This document shows positions 29,860 to 42,564 of a DNA stretch of 64,000 nt, in pieces (the first letter of the stretch is position 1; every line of letters starts with the position of its first letter). Where the stretch lies: assembly GCA_037783415.1 (NCBI GenBank), contig JAZGTN010000069.1:1-64000 (forward strand), given 5' to 3'. A program made the translations under genes and the position numbers. The notes under the pieces were generated by a model. It was not told the DNA's origin and searched no databases. It worked only from the letters and a program-made list of their open reading frames with translations. The DNA is from Leptasterias polaris (lineage: Eukaryota > Echinodermata > Asteroidea > Forcipulatida > Asteriidae).

Positions 29860-32490
29860 AGATTTCTAGATAAGGCTTAACAATTATGGACAACAACAAG
29901 TTTGTTTTTAAAAGTAACTTATTCTGATTTATTTTAAAAACTGTCCATTTTTTATTTCACAATTTACATCTTAAAAGAAGTAACTCTTGCTGTGACTAAA
30001 ATGATTTACACAAAAGACCACATTACAAGTAGTATTCTGGTATTTTAATCAGAAGACAAATTAAAATTTATAAATTAGAAATTGACAGTAAAGTATGATA
30101 AAGTATTTCCATGTTAGTTGTACTTGTGGGGTAACAGGTGAGACAACAGAAATTGACAAAATGTGGTTTTAAGAACTAACTTAAAGATAACCTTCTTAAA
30201 AGTAACAATGATTAACTGTAAGCTGACACCCAAGTGTCATTTTTAATAACTGACATCAAGTGGTTAAGACTTTCCCTTTTAAAAAGTGTGTTGTCTTTTC
30301 TGTTGTATTTACATACTGGTTGTCTAATGATCACTTGTGTGGTAACAGGTGATGCTAAAGAAATTAAAGTTGGGAGTCGAAATCTGCTTTAAGGTCTTTG
30401 TAGACTGCCCAATTTCATTACATACAAAGAATTTTTTTTAAACGGGATAATTTATATCTACTTGTTTTGTATTCATTTGAAAAGGTTATATTATTACAGT
30501 CAGTGGGTGATTCTTAAGGGTTTAAGCCCTCTTACATCAGTAAGGTTTATACAATCATGTAAATTAACAGTTTCTTAACAGTTATTGGGATCTTTTTTAA
30601 GGTATGTGTAGACTGCCAAATTAAATAACACATAATGACAGTTAACAAAACTTTAAAATTATTACTTAATATTTGTTTACTCTCGGGCTTTAGCCCTCCT
30701 AAGTAAGTCAGGTTTATACATATCGATTAACACTTTCTTGACAGTTATGATTATATCAACATTAATTGATTAAAGAAGTCGGTTTTAAATTCGAATAGCT
30801 ATAGGTCTATATATTTACAAAACTAACTACATGAAATGAGTTTTTAACAACTCAACTTAAACATAACCATGTTTAATGACAAACTTAAGGCTGACACCCA
30901 ACTGTCAATTCTAAGTAACATAAGATTATTCCTTTTCTATAGTCTTTTTATATATTTAAATAATAGTTATCTACCTATCACTTGTGTTACATACAATGAC
31001 AGTTTTAAAAAAAAACATAAAATTAGTAGTTAATATATATTTACTTGTTTATATTCATTTAAACATTACAGTGGGTGGTTCTTCGGGGTTTGAGCTCACT
31101 TGCATAATTCAGGCATACACATGAAAATGTTACTGAAAAATAAAAATCACTGGTATGGACTTTATAATCAGTGAGCCATGATCTCTATTCTAGGTCTATT
31201 GAATAATTTAGACCTTCATGTATGTGAACAATGTACACGTACACATTACTCTTTATTGTTAATTTAACAATTGTGATTGATAAAACTAATTAAACTATTA
31301 CCAATAAATTACTCTAAGTCAATATAATTTGAATTACTAGCCTGTTGAAGTACTAGCACATTGAGGATCTCAATTCAAATCTCAAGTGGTATGTTATTTA
31401 TTATAAACTCAATATATTTATATCAATGCAATTATAACAAGTCACTAACTGTCTTTGAAAACTAAATATTGGACACTTACAGTAACTGTGCAACTGTGTT
31501 ACTCTGTGAATTTCTAACCATAAATTTAACCTGTTTATTGAAACGGACTAAACCAAATTTAATGAGTACATTTGAATTAAGAAAGTAATGCGATATGTTT
31601 TTTAAACAAACGCTGCAGATATTGAATAATTTCAATGCTAACATAATTGGTGCATTTATTAAGCCGTGCAAAAACAGCCTCATTTCAGAAACACATTGTT
31701 TAACTCTAAATAACTGTGCTAAGAAAATACAGATATACAGATGATGTCAATTACATTGAATTCAATTAAATCAGTGTGTATTCAAAGATCAGATTGATCC
31801 AATATTCTGCTTAGTAGTAAATAAATAAAACTAAAGTACATTTTGATTTTATATAAAACCTATTTTACTAAATGCAAGAAATATTACTTATTCTTATGTA
31901 CATATGTATAATCAAGTTTTGTGTGTAGGTAAGAGTGTAATGAAGGGAGGCTACATAGTTGTAGCGCCCTCTAGTAGTGACTCGAGCAAACTCTATTGAT
32001 ATAAAGTACTTGCTTTGCAAGCAATGTGTAATCTCTAAGGGTTCTCTTACAATTCAGGATTCCGAGGCTGTTTTACAGCAATGACTGTTTCTAAACTTTA
32101 AAATCGTTAAAGCGTTAGAATGTTGCAATTAACATGGGTTTTTTAGGCCTCTAAGGTTTGACCAACTCTATTAATACAAAAAAGAATGTCCTTCTCTTCT
32201 GTTGCATAAATATATTTATTATTTAATTTGTCATTTTAAATGTTTATCTACTCTTATATAATTTGTAGTCTTAATAGTCTTTACGTATACTGTTAAAAAC
32301 GTATTGTATAATGTAATAGGGGTTTTTTGTTCTACAAATAAACTTTTTTTAATCAGACACCAACACACATTTTATTAATTTTCTTTCTCTTTTCCTGGCT
32401 CATGCAAAGGTCAAGGGTCGAGTCCAATTATTATTGTTATTTTTTGACCCATCTATCCTAACGTATAAATATAAGGTCCGAGCAAAAAAA
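29860..32490. repeat. AT-rich region with a diverged ~670-bp duplication
   Basis: No gene was found. Landmarks such as GCTGACACCCAA (about 30220 and 30890), TGTGTTACATACAATGACAG-like text and AGCCCTC...CAGGTTTATACA (about 30525 and 30690) recur in order with an offset near 670, indicating an old tandem duplication of about 30100-30780 and 30780-31150. GCGCCCTCTAGTAG is at 31964-31977. Confidence 0.45.
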
Positions 32491-32496
32491 ATTAAA

Positions 32497-32684
32497 GGCG
32501 ATTTGGCGCAGCGGGCTATGAAGTCAACAGTTAATGAATAGGGAAGAACAGCCTATCCCCTAACTGTTGACTGTAGATGTATTGACGAAGAATGCTGCAG
32601 AAAAAAATCGCCAGCGGGCTAGCTCACAGCTATCAGAATTCTGGAGTTGTGAGCTCGGGGTTCAAATCCTGCTTGGAACCCCTT
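32497..32684 (+). repeat. tRNA-derived SINE head split by a 103-bp insertion
   Basis: The A box TGGCGCAGCGGGCT (about 32504-32517) and B box GGTTCAAATCC (32659-32669) are separated by extra DNA. AGCGGGCT stands at 32510-32517 and again at 32613-32620, flanking an insert that holds a 12-base hairpin (AGTCAACAGTTA, 32522-32533, inverted at 32561-32572). Without the insert, A-to-B spacing is tRNA-like. Confidence 0.55.
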
Positions 32685-32732
32685 TTTACCAGTAAAACAA
32701 GTTTTTTTTTGTTTTTTTTTTAAATGGGTAAT

Positions 32733-32797
32733 ATAAGGGTTGAACCTGGCACCTTTAGCTCTGTTGCCTCTTACCGCTCTACTACTGAGCTTTCATT
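32733..32797 (-). repeat. tRNA-like fragment
   Basis: The minus strand reads AGCTCAGTAGTAGAGCGG (A box and D arm) and ends in a B box GGTTCAACCC. No anticodon arm folds convincingly, so this is a tRNA pseudogene or SINE head. Confidence 0.5.
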
Positions 32798-32799
32798 TG

Positions 32800-33945
32800 A
32801 TTTTTTACCTGATGAATATTAGAATGGCCTGACTTAGAAAAGTGTTCACCAATAGTTTTCCCTGGCTCGAGCCTTGGCTTTTTTTTTGCTGGACGGACGG
32901 TTGACCAAGGGCCTTGGTGGCTGATTTTTCTTGAGGCTGGGGCTGGAGTGCTGAATGACGAGGTCCATTAACAGCCGCCAGCCACCAACCAAGGTCATTA
33001 CCACGCAATTAAGACCGGCTCCCCACAATGTTATTGCCATTAATAAATGCCTGTAACGAAGAAAAAGGGTAATAATCATCAGAATTTGAGATTTTTCCTG
33101 CGGTGAATATAGGTTTGAAACAAAGCAGTAGGCTCCAAATACCAAAAGTATATCAGCTTTAAGGCTGTTCAACTTTTGCACATAATTAACTAATGTGCAT
33201 AACTATAATAATATGCATATTTTGAAGAACCTGACTCAGCGCTTTTAAAGTAACGCGCTTTGGTTGGATGTACGGCTTTATGGAGTGCATTTCCTTGGTA
33301 CATTTTCTGCGCGTTTACGCACTGCGGCATGCGTGGTATGCGAGGCACCATAATGTCCTCGTCAAAATAACCAAAAGTGACACAACACGCACCAAGAAAA
33401 CAGTTTTGATAGTTTCCGCACAACAAGCACGGTTCAAGCATAACTTTCACACAACAGTGTGCTTGTTTGTATTTGCAGGTTTACAGAGCCAGTCTTTATA
33501 TCACATGTTAATACACACTCCAGTCTTTGACCAATCATGAATGCACAAACTCTCCGAGGTATTTATTAATAAGCCAAATTTAAATATTTTGCTCCAAAAT
33601 AATTATATGCCAATTATAACAAAAACATGAAGATATTGGATATACCCAGACTGTTCTTTTTTTAGTATACGCGCCGTGATGTTTTACACAGTATAGCACC
33701 CCGAACCTAGGGTGAGTTTGTGTTTTAACTATTTTCGATTTATTTTTTTAGGGGGGTGGGGGTCTGATTTGGGTAACAAAACAGACAATAGGGAAACCCA
33801 GTGGTTGAAATAATGTTGGTATTTCAATAATTTAATTTTAAAGAGCAATAGCCTATGGTGAGAAACAGTTCATGGTTTAGAAAAAAGAGTGGGATTAAAA
33901 CTTTACAACAAAATAACAAATAAAGATAGTTTTTGTTTTGTTTGT
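32800..33945. other. No supported gene
   Basis: Overlapping frames of 86-111 codons occur on both strands (32846-33540). None has family resemblance or splice support. Otherwise AT-rich. Confidence 0.35.
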
Positions 33946-35030
33946 TCCAAGATAGGGCGCCCTCACTTTGCACCACTTACTGCACATGCGTAGTGGATAC
34001 CCGGAACAAACGGCATAATAACAACATTGAGCTGTCGTCTGCTTAAGACGTGTGTCTTCCAATTGAAATTATTTCATCACAAAACTCTGGTAAGTACAGA
34101 TTTTTCTGTCCAGTTTTTACATTGTAATTTATGGAAATGGTTTATAGGTCCTTTGGCTTTGATCTATTTGTTGAAACTGTATAAAGGACAGCTTAAATTT
34201 GGTAGCAGGTTTTGTCGTGAACCTGCACTCTGCAGTCCGATAACAAGTTTTAGTCGATATACATTATTCATGGTATGGCTGGTACTGGTAGTGTTTACTG
34301 TTGTTTAAAGTTTACCCTTCATCCCTTCCGTCTCCACCACACAGCAGATAGAGAGACACAAACAGAGTGTCTGATGTTGACACGAGTCTGAGGGAGGTAG
34401 AAATGTCACACAAGTACTCTACACTAGTCGTTGCTGTTTCCTGCACTGCGAGCACTAGTTTTTTATTAGCATTCGAGTTTATTTGAAAAAGTGCAATAAA
34501 AATCTCTGCTTTTGTTGTGCCACAAACAAATTACAGTCACTCTACTCAAGTCATGGACATTCCAAATACATAGATCAAGGTGACACTGCTGACAGTGGCA
34601 TTGATGATTGTGTGTATAGTATGCAACCACAACAACCTTTTTGTAGTCCCAAACATGGGCATTGGTCAGTGTTTTTGATCAGTGACTTGCAATCACAAGG
34701 TTGTGGGTTCCAGTGAGTCCTACCAAGCTAACCACTGAATTCATAATGACTAGAATAAAAATGTTCATCTAGTCTTACTAAATCACAGTTTATTGACTTG
34801 TGCAGTTCATAGTCATAGACGTTAAACTGGCCCTGGTGGCACGTCAGTGTTCGTTGCAATGGAGGAGAGTCCAACCTGGGCTAAACATTTAACCAATGTT
34901 TGTATGAGTGAGATTGGCTGTTTGTTGGCTGTTGCCAGCTTTTGCAGGAATACAAACAAGCAAACCATATCATGACAAGCCCATCACTACCAATGGCAAT
35001 GTTGTAGTCTCGAGACCAAACGTCCATGTT

Positions 35031-35180
35031 CTTGGTCTCGAGAATGCATGATCTCGGACTTCCTGGTCTTGGTCTCGAGAATGCATGATCTCGGACTTCC
35101 TGGTCTTGGTCTCGAGAATGCATGATCTCGGACTTCCTGGTCTTGGTCTTGGTCTCGGACCCCCACTGTCTTGGTCTCGG
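35031..35180. repeat. 37-bp minisatellite
   Basis: About three tandem units of CTTGGTCTCGAGAATGCATG followed by ATCTCGGACTTCCTGGT, then shorter GGTCTCGGAC variants. It is open in two minus frames only because of the repeat. Confidence 0.85.
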
Positions 35181-36904
35181 ACCTCACTGTCTTGGTCTTA
35201 GACCACATTTTGGCTCAAGACCAATAGAAAAAACAGTCAATTTGATTTAAAGCAAAATGTTTCGTACCTGTGAAAAAACTTCAACTAAATCCTGTGAGAA
35301 TGTGTGCCTTGTTTTGTTCACAAACAATCTGACACTGCAGTTAACTCACTCAATGTAAAGTACATGTGAGCGCAATTTATGCGCAAATTTAGAATTGAAT
35401 AACGCATAAACAACAGTTTGCAAATTGCGCTGTCAAAACTGGCACTCTGGTGACATACTGTATCAATCCCAAACATGCATCCCACTTTTCTGGCACTTTC
35501 CACCCCCATCATTCACAATACGCCATCAGCTGATGAGAGTGATTGATACTTTCATTCAAGGGGAATTTTTGTGAAATATTGAATTATAGCTAGGCCTTAT
35601 TGATTTACATTACAAAAAACACTGTCAACTTTTGATATTGTACCTGGCAGCAAACAAACTTGGTAAACAAATTCGATTTCAATTCAACTCAACATTTAGT
35701 TCCAATGCAAATATACAAGTAGTTATAGGAAGTTTAAATAAACAGCGATGTGTTAACAAAAATATAAGAATAATAATCATATGAGATAAACAAACAAAGC
35801 AAAAGTGACCTGACGAACTAGGTTAAAACAAGAAAGTAAACCATAACTTTAAACTCATTGTCACAAAGGTGAAAAATTTAAGATTTTCCTTCATAAAAGT
35901 TCTCAAAAACAAACTGCAAATGACATTGATTTTGTTTCCATCAGTTCTATTCCAAAGAAGAGTTCCATGACTCTCAAAGTGTTCAGAGAATAGGTGGTGC
36001 ATGCAAATGGCAGAAAAATGATGCGGTTTGATCTGGTGTTGTAATGCAAGTCTGGTGATGTGCATTTATTTGTTCATTTATTTTTTGTTAGGACATTGGA
36101 TTTCACTAAGAAGAACTTTAAAGATTTTTCTTTAATGAATTTGGGGTTCAGGTTTGCCAGAAATTTGACCTAGTTTTAAAATCATTGCTTTCAGAAATTT
36201 CAGGGTCTAAAAGATATAATTAGATGGTTGTATAAAATTGAATTAAGAACCCAGTGAAGCCACAGGTGCACTCAATGCAAAATAGTTACTGTAACTGCCT
36301 GAATTAAGATTTCCATTTTTCTTAAAGTTGCTTTTTATATACATCTTTTTCCACAGAATATTCTTGGTCCTTGTGCAGAACTTCCTGTAAGAGTTTCCTA
36401 GAATGAAGATTCATCAGTTTAAACTTGACTAAGTTTTGGTGAGTTAAAAATAAATCTACATTAAATAACATGCAACACTTTTTTTAACCGTGCTATCTGT
36501 GATCTGTCCTTGCTCTATGCTGTGATCAAAACTGGGCATCCCTTTTTGCTCTTATGTACTTTGCAGTCCACCCCATACATACCCCTTCTTTCTACCCTCC
36601 GGATCTACCCCCTATTACCCCCTAAACTGATCATGGTCCTACTTTAAAGAAACCAAAAGCTGCTTATATCTTATACTTTCAGAAAAAAATCAATTAGATC
36701 AGCTATGGTGTCCAGATTAATGTATGTTTAGTTGTTTAGTGCTGATCACTTAGCTTTACAATCCCAAATGTGCACCCCACTTTGATGTCTCTATGGATCA
36801 TCCCCCTACCCCCTTTATGTTACCCTTCTATAGTGCAACATACTTTGTCAATCCACTTAACTAATAGAGATCTCCTCCATTCATCCAAACTCTATTTCTT
36901 GTAT

Positions 36905-37010
36905 CTGCCATCTATGTCCTACTACCCCTCTGGATCCTATGACATACATGTATCCTCTTACCCCTCTGGATACTATGACATGTCCTCGTACCCCTCTGGA
37001 TCCTATATTG
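36905..37010. repeat. Short minisatellite, ~3 units
   Basis: Units of TACCCCTCTGGATCCTATGA with spacer, about 30-45 bases each, three to four copies. Confidence 0.75.
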
Positions 37011-37349
37011 CATGGCTCTTAGTTGTCTGAGGTTAAAATTGTAGAAAGAGATACTGAGAGCAGGGCATGCCTGATGTGGTTTTAAAGATTCATCACAATC
37101 CAAAGACTGTTATAAGAAGTTTTTTATCCTTGGCTGGAGTAATTTTATGCAAACATGGGTTTTTATTGCAGTACTATACATTCAAGATGATCGGACAATT
37201 AAACGCCTCAGTTCTAATGAGAGATACACGCAAGCTCGGTTGAAGAGAACACTTGGCACCAGTCTTAACCATGAATTCAAACACGTCATCTTCTCTCTGC
37301 ATCAAGCATCCTCAACTCTGTAATTTATAGAATTCTGGGATGTTGAGGT

Positions 37350-39710
37350 AGGCTTGTTATGTTGATATTTGATTACACACATTGTAAAGGGGTCTGTTTA
37401 CACATCATCGCCCTCACTCACTAGTCCTCGGGTGATATTTTAAAACTGCATGTACCAACGTCTGAAGATACAGTATATGTATGCCAAGAATTTTTTTTAC
37501 AAAGTACAAAAGTCAATAAAGTGTTCTTATAATGTCTTGTATAATGTAAACAGACCTTTATTGTACATATTTATTGTACATAATATTGTTGTTGCAACTG
37601 CTTTTTAAATACTTAATTCAGGTATTTTCAACTAGTTTTGAACAGAATGCAAATGAAGCTAACGTTAATAGTCATATAGGGACTGTGTATAACTGTAATA
37701 AGATCCCGAGTGCTTGCCCGGGGCGTTTAGAGGGGTCCAGGAGATGCAAACCTGGGCAAGGGTGTAATGGGGCAGCGCGGCCCCATTTGTAAGATTATTT
37801 CATTTTACACCCTAGAGTACATAATTTGAGGGTTCTAGACAGTAAAGAAATTGTTATGTTGGCGTAACTCAAATAGGGTAGTTAGTAGGGGTTTCAATTA
37901 TTTTATTTTATTTTTAAATCATCACATTCTTTATTAAATTTACTTTCATTCAAGTCTTTTTATGTTTTCCCTGTCAGTAGGAATGGTTTGTTGTACAAGT
38001 GAAAACTGTTCCAACTAAAACATGAAATTATTGGATGTCACAGGAACTTTTATGTAATCACATTGACTGTTTATACTACAATAAGGACACAATAATATTT
38101 CTTTACAAATAATTTTTTGTGTGCACATTTTAATTTCCAAATTTCCAGTTAAACTAATATTAAACTATTTCTACCAGTTTATTCAAATCAAAACTACAAA
38201 TCAGCATATCAACACACTTTCCATGTTTAAAGAACACTACAAGCTCACTCATAAGGGTCATGAAACCAGGTCATAAAACCACCAAGGTACAGCGCAGGCG
38301 GCTTGGCTTTTGAGTGAAGCAAAAATATTACAAACTAAAACAATGTATAACAAATGCAGAGGGTTAAGATAAGACGCAAAGGTCAACCATTCTCCCAGGA
38401 CAGGGCCGGAGAGTGTCTGAAATAAAGAAAAGGATTGTTAGATGTTATTGTTTTTCACTGTCAGCAAAAAACATCACTTGTCAGGTTTTTTTAGAACTCA
38501 CAATACTTTTGTATTTACTGGGACAAATAAACTGGGCGTCTTCAAGGGCGTCCGACAGTTTTTCAGGCAGTCCAAAGAACAAAAATAGGGCGTTCAAAAG
38601 ACGCCTGGTTGCATTGACTAACATGCCTTGCTAAGGTTTTTAGAGTGCCGGGTAAGTTAAAGAAACAAATTTGCTTTTTTGTCTTTGCAAATTCTATACC
38701 ATATCAAATTAGTCAGCGACCATTTATGTCTGGTGCCCTGTCTCAAATGAACAACTCACAATGATACATAACCGTGGATACTTGACTATAGTTGCTCTGT
38801 TGACTCAAATTTGTTACGAAGGTAAACATGTCAAATTTGTCGTGAAAGTTTAAATAAATTTGTATATAGGAATAAATGGAGCTCCCGTCGTTCGAAGAAC
38901 AACGAATTTAAACATCAGATATTGTGAATTGTTTCAGATAAAGCTGTCACTTGAGGAAACTTGTAACATTTCATTTAAGTTGTAGTTTTATGTCAGTCAT
39001 GGAAATCAATTATTTTCTAACCTATTTTAGTATTTGCATATTGGAATGTGCTTTTTAGTAGCCATCGTAAATGCATGGAGGTCTACCTCCATAGTAAATG
39101 TAACTTTTTAAGTTGAAAATTACATGCGATTATGTTTGTAAACTGTAATGTACAACGTTTAAGGCCCTTATTCTACCTACATACTTAAACCAGACGGATT
39201 CGAACTCTGTGTGTAGTGTAATCTGGTGGAAATGTGTAAATAGAAATGTTAAGGCCTTTAAAATGCACATTTTTTGTATTTAAGCAAAAATTCAAAGGTT
39301 TTTTGTGATCAAAATGCGTAATTTATGCAGTAGAGCAGTTTGAGCATCGAAATAAGCACATTAGGGTGCTTTACAGCGTCTACTTTTCCAAAAACTAAAA
39401 TTTTAGTGGACAATTTCGGTTTTTCCATTAAAAAAAAAATTTCTTTAATGAAAATGAAAAATAATTAACGAGCGTGCGTTTCAGCCGATTTTAGAAAAAT
39501 GAAAGACCGTTAATTTTCGGTTTTTCATACTTTTTTTTTTTTTTTTACATAAAATTGAAAAATTAAAAAAAATTGTCCACCCCTCCCCTCTCCTCTCTCT
39601 CTCCACCTCTTCTCTCCCCTCCTTCTTGCGTCCGCTCCCATCTGTGCCTGTGCGTGGTGCTTGTTAGTGCATGTTAGCTTACCTTATACCTTTTACTCTT
39701 ACCTTGTGTC
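37350..39710. other. No supported gene
   Basis: AT-rich with short frames (73 codons at 38413-38634 at most). A/T homopolymers are near 39430-39550 and a CT-rich stretch at 39580-39650. Confidence 0.35.
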
Positions 39711-39712
39711 CT

Positions 39713-39795
39713 TGCCGGGATTCGAACTCGCAGGTCTTCCGTCCGATCTTGCTCTCCGTACCGCGACCTTGTCCGCTAGGCCATCGGCGCTCCCA
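39713..39795 (-). repeat. tRNA-derived sequence (Ser/Leu-like)
   Basis: The minus strand has an A box GATGGCCTAGCGGACA, a long variable-arm-like segment, and a B box AGTTCGAATCC with CCCGGC after it. The acceptor arms do not close well, so a pseudogene or SINE head is more likely than an active tRNA. Confidence 0.55.
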
Positions 39796-40680
39796 CAACA
39801 AATCAACGGTTTGCAACCGTGATGAATATTACATCACGTGATGTGTATATATATATAAACCACGTTTATACAAGTAAAATATATATCGTAGAGGGCGCCC
39901 TTTGTTTATTTAAAAGAGCGCCCTCTTCGACAAGAAATAGTTATTTAGTTATTTGAAAGTGCGATCTTCGTGGCGAAAATAAGTTATTTAAAAACTACAA
40001 CCACTTTTTAAAAAAAAGTTTCCCCATTAGAGATTACATTTCCCGTAAATTAGGTAAATATTTTTTATTTGTTGTGTCTTTGCTAATTAAGATTTTTTTA
40101 AGCAGTCTGATTTTTTGCTCTTTAATAAAAATAACATTGGTAAGTTAGACAGAGACAAAAACCAATCAGGAAAGTTAAAATGCTGAAAGTGTACCTTTTT
40201 ATTAAAGCATTGTTTGCAAAAAAATAAAAACAACATATTTTTAACAACTAACTTTGAAGCGTTTTTCATGGTTTTCTTCTTTAAATGCTTGAAATGAACA
40301 TTAATAAGTATTCCAAAATATTTTTCACAAAAAGTTTAACTTGTAATATTAATTATTAATTTAAAATCAGAAGTCATAAATTGTTTAAGCAATTTTCATG
40401 AACATAAAATAAATGGTTATTAAAAGACGTTAACTTGAAGATTGGTCATCCTTTGTAACTTTTTTGTTTGTATTTCTCATTATGTTTCTAAAATGATATA
40501 CTTAATAAAAAATAGTGGCTTCTTATATAGCGCACAAATCCGTCACTCAGTGACGCTCAACTAATTACTAATTTTTGCTTGGATTTTTCATTATCAATTA
40601 CTTTATTATTTGAAATAAACATATAAACAAGAGCTTAATACATATATCCAGAGAACTCGATCCTTTACATCCAGAACAAG
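39796..40680. other. No supported gene
   Basis: AT-rich. It contains an imperfect inverted GAGGGCGCCC / GAGCGCCCTC pair at about 39890-39925 and otherwise only short frames. Confidence 0.35.
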
Positions 40681-40699
40681 ATCCAATATTTACTGGAAT

Positions 40700-41030
40700 C
40701 AGACTTAATGTCTTGATATAAAAAATCTTCAAGATGAGTTGTAATCCGAAGCACCAAGAGTTCTACAGAGCACAATTATGTATCCTTGGAACAGTCTGAT
40801 GCAGAATATCTGGTATTCCATCTGTGTTATCATCAATGTGACTTCTACATTGTTCATGGTATCTATTCTGCAGAGGATCTGCCTTCGTCAGCATTCCATA
40901 CTTCAGAATATCAGTTATGCAAGGTGTGTGGTTGCATTTTGCAGAGCGGCCTTTTTTTTCCTGTCGTAGATTCCAAAGCTCCCTGTGAGACCAATTGGAA
41001 CTATTCCTGTACACACAAGAATAAATAATA
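40700..41030 (+). other. Possible 3' exon with poly(A) signal
   Basis: A plus frame stays open for about 100 codons without an ATG and ends at TAA (41026-41028). It contains a balanced, Cys-containing composition (QLCKVCGCILQSGLFFP). AATAAA directly overlaps the stop (about 41022-41027). No acceptor upstream is convincing and no family was recognised, so it may be a terminal exon or chance. Confidence 0.25.
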
Positions 41031-41084
41031 TTGATTAAAACATGACTGTCTTCATTTTCAAGTAAAGATTGACAAAAGGGAACA

Positions 41085-42256
41085 GCTAAAGTTAGGGTTA
41101 GGGTTTTTTATCATATTTTAAATTAATGATCATAAAAACTTACTTGGTAAATGTTGGGGTTAGTGGGGTTAGGGTTTTCAATCAAGCGTTTTAAATTAAA
41201 CCTTGTGGTTTATTATTAAAATTAATGATCATAAAAACTTACTTGGTAAAAGGTAGGGTTAGGGTTTTGATCAAGCGTTTTAAAATAAGCATAACAACTT
41301 ACTTTGTAAGGTTTATGTTTAGGGTTGGGTTTGGGGTGTAAGGGGTTAGGGTTTTTGGATCAAAAGTAGGGTTAGGGGTTTTAATCAAAAGTAGGGTTAG
41401 GGTTAGGGCTTTTGATCAAAAGAAGGGTTAGGGTTGGGATTAGGGTAAGGATTTTTCGATCAAAATAATTATTTCAAAAAATTAGCATAAAAACTTACTT
41501 GGTAAGGGTTACGGGTTTTTGATCAAGCGTTTTAAATTAATGAGCATAAACACTTTACATGTACTTGGTAAGGGTTAGGGTTAGGATTTTTGATCAAAAG
41601 TAGGGCTAGGGTTAGGGTAAAGGTTTTTGATCAAAAGTAGGGTTAGGGTTAGGGTTGGGGTTAGGGTATTTGATCAACAGTTTTAAATTAATGAGCATAA
41701 GAACTTACTTAATATAGGTTAGTGTTAGGGTTTTGGATCAACCATTTTAAATTAAAAAGCATAAAAACTTATTGGTAAGGGTTAGGATAAGGGTTGGGGT
41801 TAGGTTTTTTTATAAAAAGTAGGGTTAGGGTTAGGGTTAGGGTTAGGGTTAGGGTTAGGGTTAGGTGTGGGGTTAGGTGTGGGGTAAGGGTTGGGGTTAG
41901 GGTTGCGGTTGGAGTTAGGGTTTTGATCAAAAGTAGGGTTGGGGTTGGGGTTAGGGTTGTTGATGAACAGTTTTAAATTAATGAGCATAACATTTTACTT
42001 GGTAAGGGTTATGGTTAAGGTTGGGGTCAAGGTTGGGGTTAGAGTTTGGGGTAAGGGTTTGTGATGAAAAGTTGGGTTGGGGTTTGGGTTACGATTTTTG
42101 ATCAAAAGTAGGGTTAAGGGTTAGGATTAGTGGTTAGGGTTAGGGTTGGGGTTAGGGTTGGGGTTAGGGTTGGGGTTAGGGTTAGGGTTGGGGTTAGGGT
42201 TGGGGTTAGGGTTGGGGTTGGGGTTAGGGTTAGGGTTAGGGTTAGGGTTAGGGTTA
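41085..42256. repeat. Interstitial TTAGGG array interleaved with a MITE fragment
   Basis: Runs of TTAGGG and TTGGGG-type variants, longest at about 41820-41870 and 42135-42255, alternate with GATCAA(A/G)..TTTTAAATTAATGA and CATAAAAACTTACTTGGTAA. The last block occurs about eight times and equals an internal piece of the MITE at 29483-29849. Confidence 0.92.
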
Positions 42257-42560
42257 TGATAAGGAGCACTGAAGAGCTGTTGATAGTATAAAACATTGTG
42301 AGAAACGACTCCCTCGAAAGTACTGTAGTTTTAGAGCACAAGAGGTAATTTTCACCCCCAAATGTTGAATCTGAGAAAGACTTTTGCAGTTATCTGAAAG
42401 CACACAATTTTAAGCAACAAAGGTATTTTTTCCTTTCATTATTTTGTCGCAGTTTCGATGATTAATTGAGCCAAATGTTTCACAGCTTTGTTATTTTATG
42501 AATAATGTTGGGGTACACTAAGTAATTGGTCTTTCATAATTACCCAAAGTGTACCTGCCT
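42257..42560. mobile_element. 5'-replaced copy of the AGGCATGGACAC MITE
   Basis: It is collinear with 29540-29849 from GAGCTGTTGATAGTATAAAA to the right end GTACCTGCCT, followed by TTAA at 42561-42564. Its left third is missing and occupied by the TTAGGG-containing array. Confidence 0.85.
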
Positions 42561-42564
42561 TTAA

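Larger units (their letters stand above)
33950..37347 (+). ncRNA. Candidate spliced transcript from exon-like islands
   Basis: A GC-richer start with GGGCGCCCTC and CATGCG ends in a consensus donor (ACTCTG|GTAAGTAC) at 34089. Downstream islands have matched splice sites: 36357-36438 (TTTTTCCACAG acceptor, GTGAGT donor) and 37172-37347 (TTTTATTGCAG acceptor, GAG|GTAGG donor). The last has a 50-codon frame starting LYIQDDRTIKRLSSN and ending in TAA. No domain was recognised. This could be a long non-coding RNA or a small unrecognised gene. All sites were chosen by eye. Confidence 0.3.

Noticed and set aside
39713..39795. Active tRNA gene
   Set aside because: A and B boxes are present, but acceptor and anticodon arms do not fold convincingly, so it was listed as tRNA-derived.
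41794..42341. Frames encoding (RVRVRV)n or (PNPNPN)n
   Set aside because: Translations of TTAGGG-type repeats.
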